Under the pieces are notes generated by a model that was not told where the DNA came from, did no database searches, and worked only from the letters and a program-made list of their open reading frames with translations. From Halichondria panicea (taxonomy: Eukaryota; Porifera; Demospongiae; Suberitida; Halichondriidae), in the NCBI RefSeq assembly GCF_963675165.1, contig NC_087387.1:1247001-1311000 (forward strand): DNA of 64,000 bases, read 5' to 3'. Made by a program: the position numbers and the translations under genes. Shown here piece after piece: positions 1 to 17,761 of the stretch; positions within the stretch are counted from its first letter, which is position 1, and the number at the start of each line of letters is the position of its first letter.

Positions 1-2573
1 ATGAACTGAAGTAGCAGTAAGCTCTAAGTTATGTAAAATTAATGTTATTCATAGCGTTTCACCAGCGCTATAATATTAGTGTTTTAATGAGATTCATTGC
101 ATTTTGTAGTACAAATTGCGATTTTACTCAGAAATTAATACTCGCGAAAATATGTAATCTGAGATACGCCCACACTTCTTCACAGTCATATATACAGTAC
201 AGATAATAATTGCAGTTAGGCTATAATAGCTAGTCCAGTCATCATCTTCAGTTCTCAAATGATAATCACTTGTCAACACTAGGGACTTGCTGCTCAGACG
301 ACGTGGGTCGCTATGACAGCACTCATCAGACTCGTTACACCAGGAGTCCTTCCCGCTTAACGAGGCTCTCTCCAGAGGGGCATCTTGATACCAGCAATTG
401 GCAGCTTCCTTACAATCTCCTTTCTCACAAGTAGACACTTTGACACCATTAAACAAGTTTGTCGGTGCTAGTACAGCTGACATTGATGATGTCTCTTTAG
501 TGCACAAATAGTTTCTGTTTTGAGGGTCATGAATTGTTTTGATTTCTTTAGTAGGTAACTGAGCCGAGATAGTAATGATCGTGGGGGAGTGGTTACTGCT
601 TGTGAGGGGGTGGTTTGAGGTGTGGGTGTGGTCTCAGCTAGCAGAGAGGTGGAGCTGAGGTATAGTCCTTTAGTGAGGAGCAGGTTAGTTACTCTGTTCT
701 TGCCAACACGATCATAGTAGATATCGACGACACCAACTTGTAGCCCGGATGGTTTCCTGGTAACCTTGGCAAACACCTGTAGTCACATTTAAGCAAGCAT
801 GAACAAAATGCACACACTATAAAACACATACTATATACACAATTTACAAAGTCTACAGTTTTAGTTCTACTTATAGGCACTTATTATCAGACGGTGGGGG
901 GACTAAGTGCAACCACAAAAAGTTCCTTCTAAACTGCAGCTACTTCACAGAAGCCTTTGCTACACTATATTCACCATTTTGTGTCGTAGGTGTTTCCATA
1001 GTAGCTGTTTGTCCAGTGGGAACCATTCCTCTCCGTGATTGAATGTTGAGTAGAGGCCGTCAATAGCCGTGGGGAGGGACCACGCCCACTCTCAGTCCGT
1101 GGGGGAGCTTGTAGAGGAGTGACACACTGTGCATCGTTGAGCCACAATCTATCAGCTCCAGTGTAGCCTGAGGTTGTATACACACAGGTGGGGAGATAAC
1201 AAGCAAATGATCAAATGATTGTGTAATCATGTTTGTCTATATAATGTAGCTTCCCCCGAGTATTGTCATTTGTAATTTTAGAAGCAATTATTTAGAAGTG
1301 CCTAGAAATTCAGTCTATTCAGGCTACACAGTTTATAGACTATGGAAGAGGACGTTGAAGGATAATGGCTATAAGTGTGGCTCTATTGAGCAACAGGCAC
1401 ACCCACTCACCTGTCCAATGTAGTGTGGTCGATTGACCTCTGTCACTCTAGCTCTCCTGTAGAAGCCATCCTCTTCTCTCTCTTGAGTGCCTCCAACACT
1501 CACAAGCACAGCACAATACAGTCCAACCATCAACTGCAGAATGTTCCGTATAAAAAGCCATCCATGAATGTACATACTCAAAGCAACATGTAACTCTTCT
1601 GCCTCTCACAACATGTACCTTATATACAGAGAAACCTCTGACACATTTAAGCACACTAGTTGACAATGAACTGTCGTCCCCAAACTTACTTTTCTACACC
1701 AACTAAATATAATGCACTAAATTTAATGGACAATAAATTATCTACAAAGGGACAATATTAATGTCTTGAATAATAAAATGATAGGGCCAAGGTAGTTTGA
1801 CTGACCTCGCCTCTGCTCATAGTGTTGGGGTCACTGGTGGTCATGGCAACTGATAGCTCCTCCAGGTCATGCTCTGGGTACTCAGCCAGCTGTTGTATCC
1901 AGACACGGTCAGGACTGTTCACATGCAGTACTTGCAATGACATCGTTGACAATTGGTCTCCTTGTGTCGGACAATAATAGCGTATCCATTGTAGGATCTT
2001 TGGGTGAAGGTTCGTCTATAGTAGTGTCCATTGGATGTGCTCTACTAGTGACCTCTGTGAACCTTGTCTCGGCAGCACAAGCACACGGTAATTTTCCAAC
2101 CATACATTCGGCCAAATATTGCAAAGAGTTGTCTTGCGTTGCTATGACTTCATCACTTTGCTGCCGTGTGGTGTCTTGTGATACAATAGTTTCTATCGTA
2201 ATATTTTCAGGGGGGCTTGCATTTCTCTGGCTTCATCCTCTGGGGGGAGGGGCTGCTCTTGTACCTCAAATGTAGCTTGCTGTGCAATGAACATGGCTTC
2301 TGCTGCTAATGCTTGAGACATCATCACCTGTTTGTTGAGCTCACAAACTAGGGACACTGGGCCGTGTAGAGGTCAAATGGTTCATCTTCAGAGCTTGGTT
2401 GGTCATCAGTGGGTACCTCATCTTGCATTGAGATTGTCACTTTTAGTGAGGTTATTGAGATCTGATTGATAGTGGAGTCTTGCAAGCAGTGGCTCTGCTC
2501 TCTCTGTAGTTGTATAATGGGTCCATGCAACTGATGCAGCTTCAGATACAGAGTGTGCTAGGTACTTGTCCAT
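1..2573 (-). pseudogene. Tudor-domain gene, copy a (decayed; runs off left edge)
   Basis: This is a spliced Tudor-domain gene copy. A first coding block starts at an MDKYLAHS methionine (2573). An exon near 1806-1950 carries VLHVNSPDRVWIQ, and an exon at about 1413-1535 carries YCAVLVSVGG and GFYRRARVTEV. A further exon near 1000-1180 carries LELIDCG, and a last exon at 468-776 starts FAKVTRKPSG. The order W-I-Q, FYRARV, then L-x-D-x-G is that of extended Tudor domains (TDRKH/TDRD family), which bind methylarginine on PIWI-pathway partners. Donors GTCAGT (below 1806) and GTGAGT (below 1413) are visible. Two bases added near 2354 break the first block, and an 11-base difference from copy d breaks the LELIDCG exon. 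A 127-codon ORF at 124-507, cysteine-rich with a hydrophobic stretch, overlaps the end in another frame. The Tudor assignment is from motifs; the exact orthologue is unsure. Confidence 0.6.
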
Positions 2574-2690
2574 TTTCACTTGTAATAATATGGTAAAGAT
2601 CGTCATAACACATTCACAAACCTAAAATAGGTGTAGCAGGAGAGTAAAGATCGTCAGTAGAGCTAACTGCTCTCAATCAAAAGTCAAATA

Positions 2691-2924
2691 CCGTATAGCG
2701 CGAAATTTTCGAGGCACTTATATTTCGTGGATTGGCCTCTAAAAACCATTTCGTTGCACAATGTTCGCGGAATAGCTGCTTACCGGAAGCCACGCCTTTA
2801 AATCTTTGCATGATAGCAGGTAATTCTAATTAAAGAACACTTTTTGTGGACTTAATTTTCGTGTAGAATTCTAACCCACGAAATCCGCGAAAATTAAGCC
2901 CCTCGAAAATTTCGCGCTATACGG
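2691..2924. mobile_element. MITE-like TIR element, TA target duplication
   Basis: A 234 bp non-coding element has perfect terminal inverted repeats of about 24 bases, beginning CCGTATAGCGCGAAATTT. TA dinucleotides at 2689-2690 and 2925-2926 act as the target duplication. TA targets and short non-coding interiors are typical of MITEs mobilised by Tc1/mariner-type transposases. It lies between the TRIM-NHL stop of copy A and the Tudor fragment. The equivalent interval in the other array copies, for example 11,800-11,880 and 39,420-39,500, lacks it, so it probably inserted after the array had formed. No transposase gene is present in the window. Confidence 0.85.
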
Positions 2925-2971
2925 TAGTGATTTATTACTGCCCACACACACAAAATAATTATAGATCTACA

Positions 2972-5170
2972 CTAAAAGATAACAACAGATCCTTTACTGC
3001 GCACATACACAAAACCATCACTGTCCACAGCTACTCCAAAAATATTAGTGAGATGATCATTACCAAATGATGTGACAAACTGGCCGTTTTTAGTGAACAC
3101 TGACACACGCTTGTTATTATACTCAGCAACATAAACAAAACCAGTGACACACACACCAAAAGGGCAAGACAGATCTCCTTGTCCATTTCCTTTCTTTCCA
3201 ATCGAGCGAATAAACCGACCATCCATAGTGAGCACTTGAACACGATGATTATAACAGTCAGTGACATACACCATTTGTTCATTGTCCACTGCAACATCCT
3301 TTGGTTGGTTAAAATGCTCATTACCAGTTCCCTCTGAACCAATCTGCTTGACTGGCTCCAGCTCTGTTGTCAACACTTGGACTCTGTGGTTGTTCTGATC
3401 GCACACAAACACTTGATCACCAGCGACTGCTATCCCTCGAGGCCAGTTGAGTTCCTTTGGACCACTTCCCTTCGTCCCAAACCTCTTCAGTAGGTCTCCT
3501 CTTTTGTTGAACTTGTACACACAGTGTTCGCCGCTATCACAGACATAGATGTTGTCCTCCTTGTCTACTGCCACACCAGAGATACCGACAAACCCATGCT
3601 TTGATTTGCTGATGCTTCGAATTTGTTTTCCTTTCTTGTCAAACACCAAAACATCACCGCTATAGTCAGTTACAATCAGTTCATCTGATGAGTTGAATGC
3701 CATATACACAGAGAAGTTGATTCCCCTCATCTCCCTCACTGGCTTGTCTAGCTTGGTGGGGGGTATTTTGATGAACACAGAGAAGGGGCTTCCTGGGATG
3801 GGCTGGTCGTCCACTGAGATCAGGAGGTGGTGTCGACCACGTACCCTAGGGGTGTACTCAACACTGTACACTCCACCCCCCACAGGCACTGCTTGCAATT
3901 GTTGGGATGTATCATCAACTAGCGATCTTAGAGTCAATTTAGTTTTTGAAGAAAATTGTTGTGGCTGGTGTGTATTGATTGAAAAGCAAGCAGGTTTATC
4001 GATTTCAGCATTTTTAGCTCCATCTCCTTCCACAGTGCACTTTGTTGGATCCACTTTACCGTCATACACAATAACATTGTTCTCACACAACTTCTTGAGA
4101 TCCTCACAAACAAACACTTCGACTCCAAAATCATCTTTCTCCACTGGATCAGGATTGGCTGCTTCCTTCCCTCGCTTCACCACCTCGGCATCGATTCGAC
4201 TCACCACCTGCTCTTGCATCGTAATCAGTTCTTCATCACTTGCATTCTCCAGCGTACGGTCTACAAAGTCAATCAAACTCTGAGCAGTGCCCAGGGACAG
4301 GTCCAGACCCTTCTCTTGAACCGTCAGCTTCCCCATCTTTGAATCAGCCAAAGCAGAAGATTCTCGTAAAACACGGACCTTGCATCGATCGAGAATATCG
4401 TGTAGCTCCTGGAACTTGGCATTCACTTGTCTCTCTGTCAGTTCTTTCTGGGCCTGGATCTTCTGTTTAGTTCCTTTCACTTGATTCACAGCGGTGCTCA
4501 GATCAGGCAGTAGGTTCTTGAGTGGGGAGAGGTGCTCCGTCAGCTTTTTGCGAGTTGCGGGGGCGGCTTTCTTTACAAATTCGTAATTGTGTCCAGCGTG
4601 TTCAATAACGATACAGTCTCGACAGATGAGCTTGTTGCAATCGAAACAGAAAATCTTTTTTGGCTCTTCGTGATCTTCACATTTTGGGGGTGGTGGGCTT
4701 TCGAATGTTAGTTCTTTGACTCCGCCCTGTTTGAGCTCGTCCAGAGTGGAGACGATATGTGTAGCAAACAGGGATTTCATACGCTGATGAGATCTTACAC
4801 AATTCTCACAGATGAACTGGACACACTGTCGGCAGAATGCAGTGGCCTTTCCCCCAGAGCACACTTCACAGGTGGTCTCCAACTTGCCATGGGCTTTCTC
4901 CATCCTCGAGTGGAGTGCTTTCATCCGGTTGATGAAGAATGCAGTGGGCAGTCTGTCTGGGTTGTTGTCTGGCAATAGAGTGGGCTCACGACAGTCGGGG
5001 CAGGGGAACGGCTGGTTGGGTCGGTAGCGACTGGAGAGTGTGATGATGCATTGCTTGCAGTAGTAGTGACAACAAGGGAGCAGCTTTGGCTCCTGGTAGC
5101 GGTCATGACAGATGCCACAGGTAACTTCTTGCTCGAGATCAGCAACAACTGGATCAGGTCCTTCGGCCAT
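2972..5170 (-). CDS. TRIM-NHL protein, copy A (intact, 732 aa)
   Basis: This is a probable cytoplasmic RING-type E3 ubiquitin ligase of the TRIM2/TRIM3/TRIM71 architecture. The C3HC4 RING uses Cys18, Cys21, His35, Cys38, Cys41, Cys57 and Cys60. B-box 1 is at about 97-130 and B-box 2 at about 165-205 (CEDHEEPKK, CFDCNKLICRDC). A coiled coil spans about 205-330, a filamin/ABP280-type domain about 375-470 (GVYSVEYTPRVRG, PGSPFSVFI), and six NHL repeats reach the C-terminus. The coding region is one exon. The start is MAEGPDP at 5170: the open frame extends 35 codons upstream, but a splice acceptor (CCCCAG) 13 bases before this ATG makes the extension intronic. Top-face loops include DYSGD, CDSGEH, QPKD and CPFG. 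The pre-filamin segment is class I (CFSINTHQPQQF), shared with B and E. Ligand and substrate are unknown. Confidence 0.9.
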   Translation of the reverse strand: MAEGPDPVVADLEQEVTCGICHDRYQEPKLLPCCHYYCKQCIITLSSRYRPNQPFPCPDCREPTLLPDNNPDRLPTAFFINRMKALHSRMEKAHGKLETTCEVCSGGKATAFCRQCVQFICENCVRSHQRMKSLFATHIVSTLDELKQGGVKELTFESPPPPKCEDHEEPKKIFCFDCNKLICRDCIVIEHAGHNYEFVKKAAPATRKKLTEHLSPLKNLLPDLSTAVNQVKGTKQKIQAQKELTERQVNAKFQELHDILDRCKVRVLRESSALADSKMGKLTVQEKGLDLSLGTAQSLIDFVDRTLENASDEELITMQEQVVSRIDAEVVKRGKEAANPDPVEKDDFGVEVFVCEDLKKLCENNVIVYDGKVDPTKCTVEGDGAKNAEIDKPACFSINTHQPQQFSSKTKLTLRSLVDDTSQQLQAVPVGGGVYSVEYTPRVRGRHHLLISVDDQPIPGSPFSVFIKIPPTKLDKPVREMRGINFSVYMAFNSSDELIVTDYSGDVLVFDKKGKQIRSISKSKHGFVGISGVAVDKEDNIYVCDSGEHCVYKFNKRGDLLKRFGTKGSGPKELNWPRGIAVAGDQVFVCDQNNHRVQVLTTELEPVKQIGSEGTGNEHFNQPKDVAVDNEQMVYVTDCYNHRVQVLTMDGRFIRSIGKKGNGQGDLSCPFGVCVTGFVYVAEYNNKRVSVFTKNGQFVTSFGNDHLTNIFGVAVDSDGFVYVRSKGSVVIF

Positions 5171-5858
5171 CGTTAGTTCAGATCTGGGGAATACATTTGT
5201 ACAACATTTATAAAAGCATGAAACTATTCTAATATAAAAATTAAATAGCAACTTCACTAGAAATTGAGTATACAAGAATGTTGAATCTGTGAATAATAGT
5301 TTGCACTAAGTGATCAATTAGGTCAAGCTAAGCTAGACCTCTGCAGCTACTTGAAAAAACGGGTACCAGAAAAAACTTACCTACTATTTATAAAAACTTC
5401 CTAGATCCTTTAATTTCAACAATTACAAGCCTTTGTTTTGCATGTACCTTGTACTGGTACATGCTACTCCCATTACACAATGTTATAAATCTGACCAGAT
5501 ACGCCCACTTTTTTGTTTCAACACTGGCCCACACTTTCTTTCAATATGAAAGTACATGTATGTACAACAATTCTACACAACTTGGTAGTAACATCTATAT
5601 CTCCCTGAGCACTGGGCATGAGATGCCTTGATCCCAAGCCACACTGAATGGAGGCCTTGTAGGAGGCTAGGGATGCTTCTATTAAAAGCTGTCTTGGTAT
5701 CTTTCAATTTAAAATTATAATTATCAGCCTACTAGGTACACAAATAATATTGAGGAATGCATAATTATAAGTATGTGTTCAATACATGTACATGTATATA
5801 ACTGGTAAAAATGTTTGCCAAGTTTATAAGTCGTTGAACAAACTAATATTCGATGTGT
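5171..5858 (-). promoter_or_regulatory. 5' leader and promoter region of TRIM-NHL copy A
   Basis: No coding sequence is evident here. On the minus strand a donor TAG|GTAAGT at 5380 pairs with an acceptor CCCCAG at 5184, giving a 197-base 5'UTR intron that leaves 13 UTR bases before the ATG. Further upstream lie GTGGGCGTATCT (5497-5508 read on the minus strand) and TACATGTA runs. This arrangement is conserved in the other array copies. The GC-rich GTGGGCG core resembles binding sites of KLF/EGR-type zinc fingers; that reading is inference. Confidence 0.55.
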
Positions 5859-9506
<3,648 letters not shown>

Positions 9507-9540
9507 AATTATTGTATATACGTAGACATGCACTTCATCA

Positions 9541-11702
9541 TAATAATTATTTCTCACAAGTAGACACTTTGAGGCCATTGAACAAGTTAGCTGGTGCAGT
9601 TGACATTGATGATGTCTCTTCAGTGCACAAATAGTTTCTGTTTTGAGGGTCGTGAGAAGATAAGATTGTTTTGTTCTTTAGGATCGATGTAACTGAACCA
9701 AAATAGTAATGATCGTGGGGGATTGGTCACTGCTTGTGAGGGGGTGGTTTAAGGTGTGGGTGTGGTCTTGGCTAGCAGAGAGGTGGAGCTGAGGTATAGT
9801 CCTTTAGTGAGGAGCAGGTTAGTTACTCTGTTCTTGCCAACACGATCATAGTAGAGGTGAACGACACCAACTTGTAGCCCGGATGGTTTCCTGGTAACCT
9901 TGGCAAACACCTGTAGTCACATTTAAGCAAGCATGAACAAAATGCACACACTATAAAACACATACTATATACACAATTTACAAAGTCTACAGTTTTAGTT
10001 CTACTTATAGGCACTTATTATCAGACTGTGGGGGGACTAAGTGCAACCACAAAAAGTTCCTTCTAAACTGCAGCTACTTCACAGAAGCCTTTGCTACACT
10101 ATATTCACCATTTTGTGTCGTAGGTGTTTCTATAGTAGCTGTTTGTCCAGTGGGAACCATTCCTCTCCGTGATTGAATGTTGAGTAGAGGCCGTCAATAG
10201 CCGTGGGGAGGGACCACGCCCACTCTCAGTCCGTGGGGGAGCTTGTAGAGGAGTGACACACTGTGCATCGTTGAGCCACAATCTATCAGCTCCAGTCTAG
10301 CCTGAGGTTGTATACACACAGGTGGGGAGGTAACAAGCAAATGATCAAATGATTGTGTAATCATGTTTGTCTATATAATGTAGCTTCCCCCGAGTATTGT
10401 CATTTGTAACTTTAGAAGCAATTATCTAGAAGTGCCTAGAAATTCAGTCTATTCAGGCTACACAGTTTATAGACTATGGAAGAGGACGTTGAAGGATAAT
10501 GGCTATAAGTGGCTCTATTGAGCAACAGGCACACCCACTCACCTGTCCAATGTAGTGTGGTCGATTGACCTCTGTCACTCTAGCTCTCCTGTAGAAGCCA
10601 TCCTCTTCTCTCTCTTGAGTGCCTCCAACACTCACAAGCACAGCACAATACAGTCCAACCATCAACTACAAAATGTTCCGTATAAAAAGCCATCCATGAA
10701 TGCACATGCTCAAAGCAACATGTAACTCTTCTGCCTCTCACAACATGTACCTTATATACAGAGAAACCTCTGACACATTTAAGCACACTAGTTGACAATG
10801 AACTGTCGTCCCTAAACTTACTTTTCTACACCAACTAAATATAATGCACTAAATTTAATGGACAATAAATTATCTACAAAGGGACAATATTAATGTCTTG
10901 AATAATAAAATGATAGGGCCAAGGTAGTTTGACTGACCTCGCCTCTGCTCATAGTTTTGGGGTCACTGGTGGTCATGGCAACTGATAGCTCCTCCAGGTC
11001 ATGCTCTGGGTACTCAGCCAGCTGTATCCAGACACGGTCAGGACTGTTCACATGCAGTACTTGCAATGACATCGTTGACAATTGGTCTCCTTGTGTCGGA
11101 CAATAATAGCGTATCCATTGTAGGGTCTTTGGGTGAAGGTTCGTCTATAGTGGTGTCCATTGGATGTGCTCTACTAGTGACCTCTGTGAACCTTGTCTCG
11201 GCAGCACAAGCACACGGCAATTTTCCAACCATACATTCGGCCAAATACTGCAGAGAGTTGTCTTGCGTTGCTATGACTTCATCACTTTGCTGCCGTGTGG
11301 TGTCTTGTGATACAATAGTTTCTATCGTAATATTTTCAGGGGGGGGCTTGCATTTCTCTGGCTTCATCCTCTGGGGGGAGATGCTGCTCTTGTACCTCAA
11401 ATGTAGCTTGCTGTGCAATGAACGTGGCTTCTGCTGCTAATGCTTGAGACATCATCACCTGTTTGTTGAGCTCACAAACTAGGGACACTGGGCCGTGTAG
11501 AGGTCAAATGGTTCATCTTCAGAGCTTGGTTGGTCATCAGTGGGTACCTCATCTTGCATTGAGATTGTCACTTTTATTGAGGTTATTGAGATCTGATTGA
11601 TAGTGGAGTCTCGCAAGCAGTGGCTCTGCTCTCTCTGTAGTTGTAATGGGTCCATGCAACTGATGCAGCTTCAGATACAGAGTGTGCTAGGTACTTGTCC
11701 AT
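9541..11702 (-). pseudogene. Tudor-domain gene, copy b (decayed)
   Basis: This is a second long copy of the Tudor gene, colinear with copy a from the MDKYLAHS methionine (11,702) to the 3' coding exon near 9545-9910. The Tudor motifs are present: VLHVNSPDRVWIQ at about 10,950-11,070, FYRRARVTEV near 10,560-10,660, and IDCGSTMHS near 10,280. It shares the two-base insertion of copy a in the first block (near 11,487) and the same disruption of the LELIDCG exon, so both damages predate the split of a and b. Its 3' end is truncated against the repeat at 9015-9506. In copies a and b the reading frame of the first block is offset by one base from the Tudor exon that follows, which implies either an unrecognised short intron or an old frameshift. 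Confidence 0.6.
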
Positions 11703-11877
11703 TTTCACTTGTAATAAGATGGTAAAGATCATCATAACACAATCACAAATGATCTTTCCCAAAATAGGCAGCAGGCAGGTAAAGATCATCAGTAGAACTA
11801 ACTGCTTCTCAATCAAAAGTAAATTATTACATACACATAAAACACAGATTGCTACTGCCCACACACACAAATAATAA

Positions 11878-13015
11878 CTAAAATATAACAACAGATCCAT
11901 AACTGCCACTGCACACATACACAAAACCATCACTGTCCACAGCTACTCCACGAGGAGAAGTGATATGACCATTACCAAATGATGTGACAAACTGACCATC
12001 TTTAGTGAACACTGACACACGCTTGTTACCATCGTCAGCAACATAAACAAAACCAGTGACACACACACCACAAGGGGAAGACAGTTCTCCTTGTCCATTT
12101 CCTTTCTTTCCAATCGAGCGAATAAACCGACCATCCATAGTGAGCACTTGAACACGATGATTATTATAGTCAGTGACATACACCATTTGTTCATTGTCCA
12201 CTGCAACATCCTCTGGTCCGTTAAAATGCTCATTACCAGTTCCGTATGAACCAATCTGCTTGACTGGCTCCAGCTCTGTCGTCAACACTTGGACTCTGTG
12301 ATTACTCTCATCGCACACAAACACTTGATCACCAGCGACTGCTATCCCTCGAGGGTAGTTGAGTTCCTTTGGACCATTTCCAATCGTCCCAAACCTCTTC
12401 AGCAGATCTCCTCTTTTGTTGAACTTGTACACACAGTGTTTGCTCCAGTCAGAGACATAGATGTTGTCCTCCTTGTCTACTGCCACGCCAGAGATACCGC
12501 CAAACCCGTGCTTTGATTTGCTGATGCTTCGAATTTGTTTTCCTTTCTTGTCAAACACCAAAACATCACCCTCAAAGTCAGTTACAATCAGTTCTTCTGA
12601 CGAATTGAATGCCATATATCGAGGGTTGTTGATTCCTCTCATCACCCTCACAGGTTTGTCCAGCTTGGTGGGGGGTATTTTGACGAACACAGAGAAGGGG
12701 CTTCCTGGGATGGGCTGGTCGTCTACTGAGATCAGGAGGTGGTGTCGACCACGTATCCTAGGGGTGTACTCAACACTGTACACTCCACCCCTCACAGGCA
12801 CTGCTTGCAATTGTTGGGATGTATCATCAACTAGCGATCTTAGAGTCAATTTAGTTTTTGAAGAAAATTGTTGTGGCTGGTGTGTATTGATTGAAAAGCT
12901 TGCAGTAGTAGTGACAACAAGGGAGCAGCTTTGGCTCCTGGTAGCGGTCATGACAGATACCACAGGTCACTTCTTGCTCGAGATCAGCAACAACTGGATC
13001 AGGTCCTTCGGCCAT
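11878..13015 (-). pseudogene. TRIM-NHL copy B (internally deleted)
   Basis: The start codon (MAEGPDP, 13,015) and the first 38 RING residues are intact, ending at HYYCK. The sequence then jumps directly to the FSINTHQPQQF segment just before the filamin domain. About 1.05 kb encoding the rest of the RING, both B-boxes and the coiled coil is missing. The join uses a two-base GC overlap and changes the frame, so translation from the start stops about 15 codons later. The filamin domain and six NHL repeats stay open in another frame (11,878-12,900). Its NHL loops differ from the other copies (DFEGD, SDWSKH, ESNH, SPCG), so it may still act as a donor of loop sequence by gene conversion. Confidence 0.85.
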
Positions 13016-13699
13016 CGTTAGTTAAGATCTGGGGAATGCATTTGTACAACCTTTATAAAAGCATGAAACTATTCTAATATAAAAAATTAAATATCAACTT
13101 CGCTAGAAATTGAGTATACAAGAATGTTGAATCTGTGAATAATATTTTGCACTAAGTGATCAATTAGGTCAAGCTAAGCTAGACCTCTGCAGCTAGTTGA
13201 AAAAACTTACCTACTATTTATAAACTAGATCCCAACAAGCCTATAATTAGTTTTGCATGTACCTTGTACTGGTACATCCATTACACAATGTTATAAATCT
13301 GACCAGATACGCCCATTTTTTTATAAATCTGACCAGATACGCCCACTTTTTTGTTTCAACACTGGCCCACACTTTCTTCAATATGAAAGTACATGTACAT
13401 GTATGTACAACAATTCTACACAACTTGGTAGCAACATTGATATCTCCCTGAGCACTGGGCATGAGATGCCTTGATCCCAGGCCACACTGAAGATGGAGGC
13501 CTTGTAGGAGGCTAGGGATGCTCCTATTAAAAGCTGTCTTGGTATCTTTCAATTTAAAATTATAATTATCAGCGTACTAGGTACACAAATATTGAGGAAT
13601 GCATAATTATAAGTATGTGTTCAATACATGTACATGTATATAACTGGTAAAAATGTTGCCAAGTTTATAAGTCGTTGAACAAAATAATGTTCGATGTGT
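13016..13699 (-). promoter_or_regulatory. 5' leader of TRIM-NHL copy B with duplicated element
   Basis: No gene is seen. The 5'UTR donor (GTAAGT near 13,208) and the acceptor before the ATG are both kept. The 30-base segment containing AAATCTGACCAGATACGCCCA is tandemly duplicated at about 13,292-13,347. This doubles the GTGGGCGTATCT-type motif found once in most copies. Copy G has the same duplication at about 41,990-42,050. Confidence 0.5.
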
Positions 13700-17135
<3,436 letters not shown>

Positions 17136-17586
17136 TGTCTTGCATTGCTATGACTTCATCACTTTGCTGCCGTGTGGTGATTTGTGATACAACGGTTTCT
17201 ATCGTAATATTTTCAGGGCTGTCTTGCACTCCTCTGGCTTCATCCTCTGGGGGGAGGGGCTGCTCTTGTACCTCAAATGTAGCTTGCTGTGTAATGAACG
17301 TGGCTTCTGCTGCTAATGCTTGAGACATCATCACCTGTTTGTTGAGCTCACAAACTAGGGACTGGGCCGTGTAGAGGTCAAATTGTCCATCTTCGGAGCT
17401 TGGTTGGTCATCAGTGGGTACCGGTACCTCATCTTGTTCATTGAGATTGTCACTTTTAGTGAGGTTATTGAGATCTGATTGATAGTGGAGTCTCGCAAGC
17501 AGTGGCTCTGCTCTCTCTGTAGTTGTATAATGGGTCCATGCAACTGATGCAGCTTCAGATACAGAGTGTGCTAGGTACTTGTCCAT
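17136..17586 (-). pseudogene. Tudor-gene 5' fragment, copy c
   Basis: Only the first coding block of the Tudor gene is present. It runs from the MDKYLAHS methionine (17,586) through QSLVCELNKQVMMSQALA and ATFITQQATFEVQEQ to [11 protein letters not shown] and [11 protein letters not shown]. The block is open throughout; the frame even reads a short way into the inverted MCM6 exon 8. It lacks the two-base insertion that breaks copies a and b. The Tudor domain exons are missing, replaced downstream by MCM6 copy b. A chimeric transcript is possible but unproven. Confidence 0.65.
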
Positions 17587-17761
17587 TTTCACTTGTAATA
17601 AGATGGTAAAGATCCTCATAACACAATCACAAACTATCTTTCCCAATATAGGCAGCAGGCAGGTAAAGATCTTCAGTAGAACTAACTGCTTCTCAATCAA
17701 AAGTAAATTATTACACACACATAAAACACAGATTGCTACTGCCCACACACACAAATAATAA

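Noticed and set aside
124-507. 127-residue cysteine-rich frame with hydrophobic segment as a separate gene
   Set aside because: It overlaps the last Tudor exon in another frame and no start context or splice sites support a separate gene; an alternative 3' exon remains possible and is noted under Tudor copy a.
3693-4283. Plus-strand open frames over the TRIM filamin and coiled-coil region
   Set aside because: They are antisense shadows of the conserved minus-strand gene and recur wherever a TRIM copy occurs.
5171-5275. 35-residue N-terminal extension of TRIM copy A
   Set aside because: The extension crosses a conserved splice acceptor and is not open in the other copies; all align from MAEGPDP.
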